Source: Smittium culicis (taxonomy: Eukaryota; Kickxellomycota; Harpellomycetes; Harpellales; Legeriomycetaceae). From it: a DNA stretch of 20,535 nt. The translations under genes and the position numbers were made by a program. Shown piece by piece: positions 1 through 10,183 of the stretch (positions are counted from its first letter, which is position 1; each line of letters opens with the position of its first letter). A model generated the notes under the pieces. That model ran no database searches, had not been told where the DNA came from, and saw only the letters and a program-made list of their open reading frames with translations. The DNA lies in the NCBI GenBank assembly GCA_001970855.1, contig LSSN01003902.1, positions 1 through 20,535 of the forward strand, written 5' to 3'.

Positions 1-841
1 CTTGAACTCACCTAAAAAGCCAGGAAAATACCAGGCAATTCCTGATAATAAAAAACCTGACACTGCACAAAATCTTCAAGGCGAAAAGGCAAATCAAGCG
101 CCTGAATTTGATGGATTTAAAAACAAATTCAAAAATGATTATAAAGGCTACAACAAATCTCACACCGCTGAAAGCTCAAACTTTCCTTTCAAAAGGAACC
201 CAAATGATAAGCCAGATAAACATCACTCCTCAAATTTAGAAGTCGGAAAGAACGCTACGCAACCTCATCATTTTGATAGCTCTAAAAATAAAGATAAATT
301 CTACAACTCTTTTAAAAACAACAATAATAATGATCAGCAGGGACCCCCAAAAGATCAAAATTTCAACAAAAAACGAGCTTTTTCAGAATTTGATAAAGGA
401 AATAACTCATTCCCTCATGAAAAAAGTAAGCTAAACCTTCTATATTTTTTAATAAATCATACAAATCTTGTTTAAAGCAATAATATCTTAATTTACATTT
501 TACTTTGTTTTATAAAACTAGAAAAATTCAATGATAATAGAAATAACTTTTACCAAAAAGGAAACCAAAAACAAAACCAACAAAATCCTATTCGAGAGCA
601 TCTAAATTCTTCAAATCAGCAAGGATTCTATCAAAATAATAACCAAAACAAGTTTCAGAATTTTACAAACAACCAAAACAACAATCCTGATGGGAAGTTC
701 TTTAACCAAGGATTTGATTACAAAAATAAGGATAAGCAAGGTAGGAAAAAACAAAATGACAACAGTGGCAATGGAAAATTTAATGACCAACAGTTTAACC
801 AGAAGAACCGTAATAAAAATAACAGGCGAAATAAACCGTAA
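1..841 (+). CDS. Asn/Lys/Gln-rich low-complexity protein, 3' part (two exons, 5' truncated by window)
   Basis: The reading frame enters from the left edge at position 2 (codon TTG, not a start) and runs to 425. It is then joined across an intron (426-521) to exon 2 (522-841), ending in TAA at 839-841. Both exons give the same kind of protein in frame: Asn, Lys, Gln, Asp and Ser rich, with Phe/Tyr spaced every 4-12 residues (FDGFKNKF, FYNSFKNNNNN, GFYQNNNQNKF, KFFNQGFDYKN). It ends in the strongly basic tail KNRNKNNRRNKP. I see no folded domain, signal peptide or membrane segment in the 247 visible residues. Reading through the intron would end the protein at 473-475 in an unrelated hydrophobic tail, so splicing is much likelier. 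I do not recognise the gene. Aromatic-spaced polar sequence with a basic tail is typical of disordered RNA-binding or condensate-forming regions, but that role is inference. A folded N-terminal domain may lie outside the window. Confidence 0.75.
426..521 (+). other. Spliceosomal intron in the Asn-rich gene
   Basis: This 96-nt intron has a GTAAGC donor at 426 and an ACTAG acceptor ending at 521. It interrupts a codon after its first base, and joining the exons restores AAA (Lys) and continues the Asn/Lys/Gln-rich frame. Inside the intron the frame turns hydrophobic and reaches a stop at 473-475. Confidence 0.75.
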
Positions 842-957
842 AATTGCCAGCTTATATCGTACAGTTTAATTAGAGTTATTCAACTTATACCTCATTCCTA
901 GACTTTCATTCAATTTCTTTTTTTTTCCTCTATATATTTATAATTTAGATATACTCA

Positions 958-963
958 AATAAA
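958..963 (+). terminator. Possible polyadenylation signal AATAAA
   Basis: An AATAAA hexamer lies 117 nt downstream of the Asn-rich gene's stop codon. In DNA this AT-rich the hexamer is common by chance, so this is only a plausible 3'-end signal. Confidence 0.25.
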
Positions 964-3030
964 TAGATTGAAAACTTTCATTTCTTTAATTCGCTTAGTA
1001 TGAGATTTATTTTCTCTTGTATTGCATTATTATTATAAATCCATTGATTAACAATATAAAAAATGAGATCAGTTATATAGTCATCAATACTCATTTATCA
1101 TTAAAAATGTAATTAATATTAAAATAATTTCTATTCATTTAATTTTTATGCTATTTTAAAATCGTTTAAACCATAGAACAACACTAGCGCATTACTATTA
1201 TTAGTAAAAAAAAGAAATTCGATTTTTAAATTCGAAGCTAATACATAGGTATTAATAACATTCTAATTTAGTTTTATGTTGAGTTTCCAGAAATCTCTAT
1301 ATTGTATCTTGAATAAGGAAAAATTACAAATATTATTACTTTTACTCAAATTGTTTATAAAATACTAATACTATATAAATTGCTAAAAACAAGTGTAATA
1401 TATTTATGTGATTTATTTTTGAGGTTATTTCGAGGATTAGATCTATTTTTAATAAATGTTTCCTTCAAATCAGCTTTAATTGTATTTCTTAATCAATTAA
1501 GTTAATATCAAATAGAACTATTGGTGAAACAAATAATTTTATTAAATTCAATCTGATCTAAAAATTTCTAAATGAAAAACTTCTACTGTTCATGAGAGCC
1601 TTCCAAATATTTGCTTCAAAAATTATACTTTATTGCATAAAATTATTCACTCTCCAGAATCATAGATAATATTCATTAAAACTACAGTCCTAAAAAAACA
1701 TATTTATACTATTATAAAAATATAAATAGTTACTTTTAATTGATTATTTCTTTCCTCTTATAGTATTATTAAAAAAAAGCTCGATTATTCTTTAAAAATC
1801 AATAGATATTTAAATATTGAACTGATTATTTTCATAGAATTTTTTCAAATTGGATTTCTCATTTCAATAAAAAAAAGTGGTTAGTTTTTTTAAAATTATA
1901 TACTCACTATGCTAAAAAAAATTATTTAATCAATAATTTACTTAATATTAGCTCACTAAAATCATTTAATTGAAATATTTCATTTATAATTTTATTTTTT
2001 TATAAAAAGCTAGTGGTAAATTAAAATTTATAATTAAACTTTAGTTATCATTTTAAAAGTGTATTTAGACACTCTTTTGAATAGGTAAATTGATTGTACT
2101 TTTTATCATTTAATTCTCACATTGACAATTATATTAAATTTGGTACAAACTTAAATATTATAGGTGGATTTATAATAACTGCTCTTTTTTTTGTCTGGGC
2201 TTTTAATTGATAATTTTTTTTTATAAATCATATATACATGTAATATCTCATTGATATAGAATTTATTCCTTAGAGATATATCTAAAATAATCTATTAATG
2301 GCCCAATATGATTATATATTGAAAAAAATTGATATCTGGATAACAAAATCTATTAATCAATTTTTTTATGTAAACTCAATCGATCCATTTTCAAATAATC
2401 AACAAAGGTATTTTAATCTGTTAAGAATCGCATAAACTACGATTTTAACGACTGTTAAATACATTTTTAGTAAAATTTGTTGTAATATAAATAAAAATAT
2501 TTTATTTTATTAATATTTTATCAAAACAATCGAATTCAATAATTCCTCATTATGGTTAATTTTTTTCAACCATATACCTCTATTTTTTATTTGCATAAAT
2601 ATTTTAAAAAAAAATAATAGTATGATGAGTATCTAAAGTTTATAATATAAGTTTAGATAATCTTAATTATAATCAGATACTTATTATTTATTCTCCAATC
2701 ATAAATTAAATTTAGTTAATTAATAAAGAAATTATTATCAACTTAAAATTAAGAAAAAATAATTGTATATCTATTTTTGTGAAATTTTTCGAATTTTCAA
2801 AAGTGGATTCAAGCTTATAAATTCAGAAATCGATATTCAAAACTGAATAATTTACAAAAATTGTAAAATTAGGTTACATGGAGCGCATCAGGGGTAAAAT
2901 AAGCAGAAAATCGGTGTTTATACACACCAGAATTTATCGTTAGTTCTAATACTAATGATAGTTAGTATAGATAACTTGAGTTTCCTAGCTCATCAATATA
3001 AATAATAAGGCTCGCATGATCATTTTGGTG

Positions 3031-3046
3031 ACCGGGAGCGCCCGGT
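3031..3046. repeat. GC-rich perfect hairpin ACCGGG-AGCG-CCCGGT
   Basis: A 6-bp perfect stem with an AGCG tetraloop gives a run of GC-rich bases that is exceptional here. It directly follows TTTTGGTG; a TGG at such a place resembles the start of a retroelement primer-binding site, but no matching tRNA end could be established. Confidence 0.5.
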
Positions 3047-3369
3047 GGATTAAAATTTTTTTCTCTCGAGATTCAAAATTTGAATTTATAATCAGAATTC
3101 AATCGAAAAAGGCGAAAACCCCGGAATGTTATCTGTTAGTGGACTTTGGACTGGATAATCGATAAAAAAAAACTTATCTAACCATCATTAAATGTAACCA
3201 GGCCTTAAGTTGGGATTTAATGGAATTTGAAAAGTATATAAATGTACATTACAGACTACCCAGAACCTGTCGAAAATGAAAATATTCTACCAAAATTTTA
3301 AAAAACAATCTCTTAATCTTTTTAATATTTGAACATGAGGAACACATACTTTAAGCTGTAGATGGTCGC

Positions 3370-3394
3370 AAAATCTTCGATAATAGAAGATTTT
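3370..3394. repeat. 9-bp perfect inverted repeat, 7-nt loop
   Basis: AAAATCTTC (3370-3378) and GAAGATTTT (3386-3394) are exact reverse complements separated by GATAATA. It is the longest clean stem-loop of the island; no gene ends here, so a protein-gene terminator role is not supported. Confidence 0.5.
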
Positions 3395-5893
3395 ACGGCT
3401 TGAATAGGCGCAAATTATTTCTCGAGAACGTTTATCAAATTCACATTTTAAATAACCCAGCTTGAAGTCAGTTTGAAAGCTTATTGAGAGGGTTTAATAG
3501 TTAATAAGCTTTATTCGACTCCTTTTTTGAATAGCCTAACAATATTTTGATCTAGAAATAGTAAAACTCTTGGATATAATATATTTGTACAGATGATTTA
3601 TCTTTCATTCTTTCTTTGACTCATCGAACTTTTTGAATCATTTCCTAGTTTTTCTATTATACTAGAGCTTCTTAGTGGAGTATCCTGGATAAAATTTTTT
3701 TTTATAATTTTAAAATATTTACTATATATCTGTAATTAATACTAAATGACATGTCCAACTAAAATTAATAGTATAATTAGATTTTTTCATTTGCGAATCT
3801 CAATTATTTAGATATATTTTTGATTTTATGTGACATATTAAGATTTAATTGGATCCTAAAATTTTTGAAATTTTTTTAGTTTTTAAATTTTAGTCCATAA
3901 ATCTAAATTCCTCGTAATATGGCACTTAAATACGTAATATACCGAATATATTACATTCAATTTAATTAAGAATTAATTTAATCACTAGCTAAAAATATAA
4001 TCTAGTTTCAGAATTAGAATAAATTTTTTATTTTAATTTTAAAATTATATTTAAGAATATTCATACAACATGATTTACCTTAAAATTCTTTATTTTTACG
4101 CTAAAATTAAAATAATAAATCTCATTTTATTCTGGTTATACTATTTTGTCAAACAATAAATTTATTTATAATTAATTTATATATATGTCTATATAGAATG
4201 TTTAAAGGAACTTATTAAAAATAATTTTAACTAAAAAGCCTGAATTTACAAATCATTAATCCTTTATTATGTCTTATGACTAAATATTAAGAGAATTATA
4301 ATTTTATACTCGTCTTAAACTTGGAACTACTACTAGAATTTATCTCATATTCAATAAAATATTATCTCCTATATCAAATGACTAAATTCTAATTATTGAA
4401 GAAAATATTGATAATACTATGTATCTTGAATTTCTTCTCATTTCCACTAATGATTACAACATTTTTAAATAAAAAATTTCAGTTCTGATCCTTCTACAAC
4501 CATTTCAAAAAAAAAAAAAAAATCAATAGCTAAATTTCAATCGATGTTTATATAATACGAACGTTTTTTATTATAACTATATCCTAGAAATAAATATTTT
4601 TAAAATATAATATATACTCGAATTAATGTATTTAAATTTAGAAAATATTTTATACGCTAATAAAAATTAAATTTATGATTATTCGATATTCTAACTAAAT
4701 TATTAAATTTTCCATTATATGCATCAGAGTAAATTATTAACGTAATATTTTAAAATTTAAAATAAATAATTATACCTCTTTATTTGGTTTCGGAAAAATA
4801 TTTTATTTATAACATATTATTTAATATAATTTTTTACATTTATTTTAAATAAAAACATTATTAAGCTTTACACGATAATTATATTAAATAGTATTAATTC
4901 TTTTATATTCATAAATAAGGCAAAATTGTGATATTAATCTTATTTATATAGAACTAAAATTTATAGAACTAATTTCAAATCATTAAAAATTTGTTATTGA
5001 TATCTTTATTATTCTACTTGTAATTAATAATATGAATTTTTAAATTATTAGTTTCTTGATAAATGAATTTTAGATATAACCACATTTTTTCTTTAATATA
5101 TTATTATTTTTATATTTTATCAAAATTGATATGAGTTTGGATTTTGTTAAATTTTGCTTTGAAGTGGTCTTATTGTTATTAATTTACACTATTTAACCGA
5201 CTATTTTTTGCTTTATATATATAAAACAAGGTTGAATTTATTTTAATTTATTGTATATTTTTTTTATAGTTGTTACTGCAATTAAATTTTCATAAAATTT
5301 TTCCAAGAAAAGTTTAGAAAGTAAATATTTACATATTTTTTTGAATTAAATAAAAAAAACCTAACTTACAGAAATTATAGAGAAAAACATTTTATTATAC
5401 ATGATTTCTAATATATTAATTCAGTAATATAATCGAAAACTTTAATTAATTTTTTAAATATCTCGATGTTATTGGGAAAATAATTAAAAAAAATAAAGTT
5501 AAATTAAAACGAAGCATTTTATTGATTGTGATAGGTTGTATAGATTTTATTTGAAATTTTTCTGCTGATATATTTTAACTATGATATACTTTGTTTAAAG
5601 TATTTAAAGTATAAATCAAATATAATAATAAAATAAAATAATGGTTATAGTTATATTACATAAAAAATATTATGAATTACTATGAAAATTAAGATACTTA
5701 TCGTTTGAACATAATTTAAAAAAATTAACTAGATTTTAACAAGGGTATAAGGCATAAAAAACCACAATCAATATTAGTTATATCAAGCTTATATGGTTAT
5801 TTACGGCGCTATTTTTTTTTTTACAATAAATAGTTAAAAATGGGCTTACAATTTCCTTCATGAGAAATCAATAAAAAAAGCTTCATTTTTCTA

Positions 5894-5913
5894 ATAAATT
5901 ACATGTAATTTAT
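5894..5913. repeat. 20-nt perfect palindrome within a larger nested inverted repeat
   Basis: ATAAATTACATGTAATTTAT is its own reverse complement over 20 nt. Outside it, CTTCAT (5881-5886) pairs with ATGAAG (5914-5919), and CCTTCAT (5855-5861) could alternatively pair with ATGAAGG (5914-5920). No gene is adjacent. Confidence 0.5.
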
Positions 5914-7518
5914 ATGAAGGATTAATTATTATTTTTTTTAATTTCAATCTCCGTATACTCTATTTGCGAAAAACTAAATGTTTACTATCAATAATTGACT
6001 AAAAATATCAAGAAAATAATTTTTTATTGAAATATGACAAGATTTTAACCCTTATATAGCCTTAAATTTAAAATGGCTGATGGTTTTTCACAAACTTTTG
6101 CCGATAAATCCTGGAAGAATAATATTAAAAAAAGCATACTTATTCAATTTATTCTAATCGCACAAAATATTGAAATTTAATAAGAAAAAGAATAAAAATA
6201 AGCGATTCTAGAAAAAAATTTAGTGTCTTAGCGTTTGATACAATTTACACGAAAATTTATAAAGTTTATTTATATTTTTTTTATTATATTTTCAAAGTTT
6301 TTAAATAATCATTATTCACAGCAGGAAAAAAAAACATGAGTATAGCTACTGGATTTTGAATTTTGAGATTTTTTTATGTATTTCTATAATAAATTAAAGT
6401 TTATTTCATACAAGCGCCTCAAAGAGGTTCAACCAAAGTTAGGATTATTTTAGAGAAAAAAAAGCTAATTACTTAATTTAAAGCTGATATAGATTATTAA
6501 ATGCAGAAATTATTCAAAATTTCAATCTCACATAAAAAAAAATGCTGATTTCAATATTATTGATATTAAATTGCACAGATACAAAAAATAACTGATAATG
6601 ACTATAAAATTATTAGCGAATACGAGTATCGCCGATTTAATACTGATAAATAATTTTTGTATTTTTACAAAGATTTTTATGTATAATAGCTAAAATAATT
6701 TATGAAAATTATTACTTTTTTAAGCAAGTAAAAGTATAGAAAAATTTTAAGTTCCATAGCTGAGTGATAATTTTAATATCCGTATATAAAAGTTATTTAT
6801 ACTTTATGCTTTGGCAAATAAAAATAAATACATTATTACTTATAATGGTTAGTAATTTTTTGCGATTTTTGGATTAACAGCACACCAACCTGGCAATAGG
6901 AAAATTTAACAAAAAATTTAAAATAATAACATTTTCTTGATAAGTCAATAAAACCTATTTTTTGTTTAGGTTTTAGATAAGTAAATTAGCAGATTTGTAT
7001 TATATATTTATATAATTATCTACCTGTTAATCATTATATTTTTTAACAAAGGCTATGTTGTCATCCATATATATTTTCAACAACTATAAAATAATTTTCT
7101 TAGCCACTGTAGAAATAATAGGCATAATTAATACTTATATAAAATAAAATTCATCCATAAATAACTGGGCAGCTTATTTAAAAGAATAATATTTGCGAGT
7201 TTTTTAAAAGTATTTAGAAAAACAGGCTTAATACTTTAAAAGGATAGTATAATATATCATGTATATTTTCTAAAAAGTAGAAAAAACTTGGTCAACAATA
7301 GGTGTAAGAACAATAATTGTTAATACGTTTGTATACAAATGAGGATAATGGTGGTTTATTTCTATCAATGAAATAAAACAAGTCTGTAGATAATAAAAAT
7401 AATAATAAAGATTAAAAACAATTCAAAAGACGGCTTGGTAATAACATTAAGTGTATTTTTAAAGAGTGGTCTGTAAAATCAGGATTTTTATAGGAAATAA
7501 AGTATAATTATGGAAAGT

Positions 7519-9200
7519 TTATTTTATAGCCTTTTTGAGGATGGATTCAGTCTCTTCCCAATTATCGGTTGGTACACGCGTAATAGTACAGCCAAAGTAG
7601 TCTTGTACAGCTTTCATTTCTTTGTAGCTCTGTTCATCTTGAACAAAGTTGATGCTTACGCCAGTTCTTCCGAATCTTCCTGTTCTACCTATTCTGTGCA
7701 AATAAGTTTCAGGATCTGGTCTAAAATTGGCGTCGAGGGGTATGTCATAGTTGATTACCATATTTACTTGCTGAATATCAATTCCACGCGCAATTACATT
7801 TGTAGTAATTAGGACTTTAGTTTTACCAGATCTGAAGTCATCCATGATAATATCTCTGTCAGCGCTTGCCAATTTTCCGTGAAGCGAAACAACTTTGTGG
7901 CCGTCAGCAGTCATTTTAGCAGCGATTCTATCAGCAACATCTCTACGGCGAACAAAAATTATACTTTGGCCTATAGTCAATAAAGAGTAAAGCGCGGCCA
8001 AAACCTCCAATTTATGCGAATCGTCTTTACAATCCATGAAGAACTGTTTGATACCATCAACAGTGAGCTCTTCAGCTTTAAGGCTGATTTCGTTGGCATT
8101 AGGGGCAAATCTTGAGGCAAAAGATCTTACCTGAGGTGGGAAAGTGGCGGAGAATAAAACAATTTGGCAGCCTTTTGGCATTTGGCTAAAAAAAAAAACA
8201 AAGGGGTAAATAAAAAAAAATTACTTATAGGGAAATTTGAGAAAGTTACTTTCTGATCCTTAAACTTTGGTCTCCTAGTCCTTGCTGCCCAAGCATATTA
8301 TCAGCTTCATCTAAAACAAAGATTTTTACGTGATCTTTAGACATTAACTTTTTTTTGATTAAGTTTGACAAAGAGCCGGGAGTTCCAACTACTAAATGGG
8401 CATCAACAACGTCACTTTCAATTTGAGCGTCCATCATTGCAGCTTGAGTTTTTAGAGGAGTGTATTTACCCATTTGGGTAACAACATCCATAATTTGGCG
8501 AACAAGTTCTCTAGATGGCCCTAAGCAAATGGCCTTTTTTTTAAAAATATTGAATAGATTAGTTATAGCTAATATAGGGTAAAGACGCGAATTTGATTGT
8601 TTTTACGAATTTCTTACTTGTGGTTGGTTTAAGCTATAATCAATTCTACTAAGCATTGTAAGAACAAATGCTGCAGTTTTACCGGTACCTGATTGAGATT
8701 GGCCAATCATGTTTCTTGGACTGAAATGGAAAAAAAGGTTTTAAGTGATAATTATAACTGAGATAATTTATATATCACGAATTCATGTGTTAAAGTTAAA
8801 TAATCAAACTTACGGATTTTGCAAAAGAAGTGGCAAAGCACGCTCTTGGATTTTAGATGGCTTGGTAAACTTTAGGTCATAAATTCCTTTTAGCAAGTCT
8901 TCGTGTCTAAGGGTACAAGATATGTTTATAATATAATAAATAAGGAAATAAGATGAGAAAATGAGCTTACAATCCCAGTTCTTCGAAAGTTTTTGCTGAG
9001 TATAAGGGAGAATTAGGATCACCTTGAACATCAGCAAGTTTGACCTGTACAGTGTTTTCTCCGCTGTCAGAGCTGTCTATTATTATGAAAGATCGAAAGG
9101 GTTAAAGAAAGTGAAGGTATTATCATAAGATTTATATAATACCATCGTCATCATTGAGGACTAGGCTGAATCCATCGAATTTAGTTTTATCATCAGCCAT
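7519..9200 (-). CDS. DBP5: ATP-dependent RNA helicase Dbp5/DDX19 (mRNA export), six exons
   Basis: This is a DEAD-box ATPase that remodels mRNPs at the cytoplasmic face of the nuclear pore during mRNA export, together with Gle1 and Nup159 in known systems. Coding exons on the minus strand are 9143-9200, 8971-9076, 8814-8906, 8618-8720, 8250-8533 and 7519-8185. They sum to 1311 nt, or 436 aa plus TAA, and every junction restores the frame. Visible motifs are: the family signature [17 protein letters not shown] (39-55); Q motif around FTKPSKIQ (68-75); motif I SQSGTGKT (94-101); Ia PSRELVRQ (126-133); Ib TPG (171-173); II DEAD (195-198); III SAT (227-229); IV IIFVRR; V ARGID (347-351); and [10 protein letters not shown] (378-385), preceded by RPDPETY. 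The combination of DPNSPLYS and QGLGDQS is Dbp5-specific, so confusion with eIF4A is unlikely. The start ATG (9198-9200) opens an acidic N-terminus that is shorter than in the yeast and human proteins (about 480 aa). All catalytic motifs are intact, so the protein should be active. Confidence 0.96.
8186..8249 (-). other. DBP5 intron 5
   Basis: A 64-nt intron with donor GTAACT and acceptor TTTAG after an 11-T tract. It joins GDQSLRI to [17 protein letters not shown], the usual Dbp5 order between motifs II and III. Confidence 0.92.
8534..8617 (-). other. DBP5 intron 4
   Basis: An 84-nt intron with donor GTAAGA. The acceptor lies in an A-rich run (AAAAG), which is unusual because there is almost no pyrimidine tract directly before it. 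A possible branch sequence, AACTAAT, lies upstream. Splicing joins SLNQPQ to [13 protein letters not shown] in frame. Confidence 0.9.
8721..8813 (-). other. DBP5 intron 3
   Basis: A 93-nt intron with donor GTAAGT and acceptor TTTCAG, the most canonical pair in the window. It lies just upstream of the Walker A motif and joins LLLQN to [16 protein letters not shown]. Confidence 0.94.
8907..8970 (-). other. DBP5 intron 2
   Basis: A 64-nt intron with donor GTAAGC and acceptor CTTAG. Splicing joins ...FEELG to [14 protein letters not shown], which matches the conserved Dbp5 sequence around the Q motif. Confidence 0.92.
9077..9142 (-). other. DBP5 intron 1
   Basis: A 66-nt intron with donor GTATTA and acceptor AATAG. 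A likely branch site, TTTAAC, sits on the gene strand at 9106-9101, about 25 nt before the acceptor. It splits the Asp-20 codon after its first base. The donor is the least canonical of the five in this gene. Confidence 0.88.
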
Positions 9201-10183
9201 TTTCAAAAGATTCCAAGTTCTTTCACAATTGTAAATGTTATTAGGAAAAGGGTATTTTACTTCAGATTGGTAGAAAATCAAATCTAAATATTAAAAAAAC
9301 AGGCTATATAAGAAAAATGAGATTATTGGAGGCAGACTTAGTTTTTGTGTGTGTAAAAAAAAAGGGATGCGCCAATAGTCGGCAGAAAAAGTAGCTAATA
9401 GCCAATAAGGGTGTTATACTGTACTTATTAGCCAGTGAAAAAAAAGTAACAAATCGAGATATATTAAGAAGCGTGTTGAGAACAGTTAATATCAAGCGTG
9501 GTACAATTTTAGGTCGCTATATTTTCTTTTTAACTAAAAGGAGATAGCAATGACGGTGAAATATTTTAGTTAATAAACAAAATTTGTAAAATAAGACTAC
9601 ACGTAAATTCTTTTTAAAAAACTCTAAGCAGTTTCAACTAAAAATCCAGAGTCACTTTAGAAATTTCGTTTTTGCGTCTTTGGTGGAGGGTATTAATCCA
9701 GCTAGCAACAGGGGGAAATTAGACTGAAATACGTACATTATTCAAAAGAAAACGGAATATCGATGCGATGATTTATTATTTTTTACGCACTATAAAATAA
9801 GAGGTCATTCAATCAATGTTAATTTGCGAGAAATTCTCAAATATTACTAAATATCTATTCTAAATCAAGGTTTATATGACAATTGATAGACTTTCAAGAT
9901 TTTATGGAAAATTCGCTTAAAAAATTTTTTTAGGGTTGACCATTTGGATTTTATATGAGATAACTAAGTGAATTTTGAAATCGCTTTAAAGAGAATTATA
10001 TCATTAAGAATATGGTCCAAAATTAAAGCATTTTCCCCCCACCAACATCCTCATTTAATGCCATTTATAGAATAAAAAGGGAGGAGCAAGAGCGTTATAT
10101 TTTTGAGAATAACATTGTGTGATCCATGGAAGAGCGAGGTATTAATAATTTGTTAAATGATAATCGAGGGTAATTGCAGTCTA
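9201..10183. other. Intergenic region between DBP5 and the HAD gene
   Basis: This 983-nt stretch separates two minus-strand genes, so it should hold the DBP5 promoter and the 3' flank of the HAD gene. Two CCAAT pentamers (9372-9376 and 9402-9406) lie about 170-210 bp upstream of the DBP5 ATG. A C6 run (10035-10040) is part of an 11-nt word also found upstream of the plus-strand transporter. No gene is supported. Confidence 0.6.
9372..9406. promoter_or_regulatory. Two CCAAT boxes upstream of DBP5
   Basis: CCAAT occurs twice, 30 bp apart, on the plus strand at 9372-9376 and 9402-9406, some 170-210 bp before the DBP5 start. CCAAT is the known target of the fungal HAP/NF-Y complex, which binds in either orientation. 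Function here is inferred only from motif and position. Confidence 0.3.

Larger units (their letters stand above)
2870..3560. other. Relatively GC-rich island with stem-loops (possible transposon relic or ncRNA locus)
   Basis: Base composition rises clearly against the surrounding A/T-only DNA. Four perfect stem-loops are visible: GGTGT/ACACC (2913-2928), ATACTAA/TTAGTAT (2949-2968), ACCGGG/CCCGGT (3031-3046) and AAAATCTTC/GAAGATTTT (3370-3394). The 7-mer GGAGCGC occurs twice, at about 2880 and 3035. No open frame of note crosses it. A decayed LTR retrotransposon end, a structured non-coding RNA, or a younger insertion not yet at the local base composition would all fit; I cannot choose between them. 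Confidence 0.4.
842..7518. other. Gene-free AT-rich region, about 6.7 kb
   Basis: No reading frame of useful length exists here on either strand, and I could not assemble exons with convincing splice sites. The sequence is dominated by A/T runs, including a 16-nt A tract near 4507. It contrasts with a more balanced island at about 2870-3560 (separate entry) and with the palindromic stretch at 5855-5920. It must contain the 3' flanks of the Asn-rich gene on the left and of DBP5 on the right. It may be an AT-rich heterochromatin-like block or decayed transposons; nothing in it can be named with confidence. Confidence 0.7.

Noticed and set aside
6045..6062. TTAACCCTTATATAGCC as another transposon end
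   Set aside because: It matches the repeat family only over the first 10 bases and has no partner end nearby.
7510..7812. 100-codon plus-strand open frame
   Set aside because: It is antisense to the last DBP5 exon, which has clear helicase motifs V and VI; the plus frame has no recognisable features.
9094..9106. GAAAGGGTTAA in DBP5 intron 1 resembling the TTAA-type repeat end
   Set aside because: Its reverse strand gives TTTAAC at the expected branch-site distance from the acceptor, so the intron explains it; the match stops at 11 nt.
9304..9495. 63-codon minus-strand open frame upstream of DBP5
   Set aside because: It is a hydrophobic string from A/T-rich DNA with no splice link into DBP5 and no motif; a DBP5 start at 9200 already gives a coherent protein.
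10125..10172. Small plus-strand frame starting MEERGINNLLND
   Set aside because: It is only 15 codons, stops at once, and downstream plus-strand sequence is antisense to the HAD gene; no downstream exon could be found.
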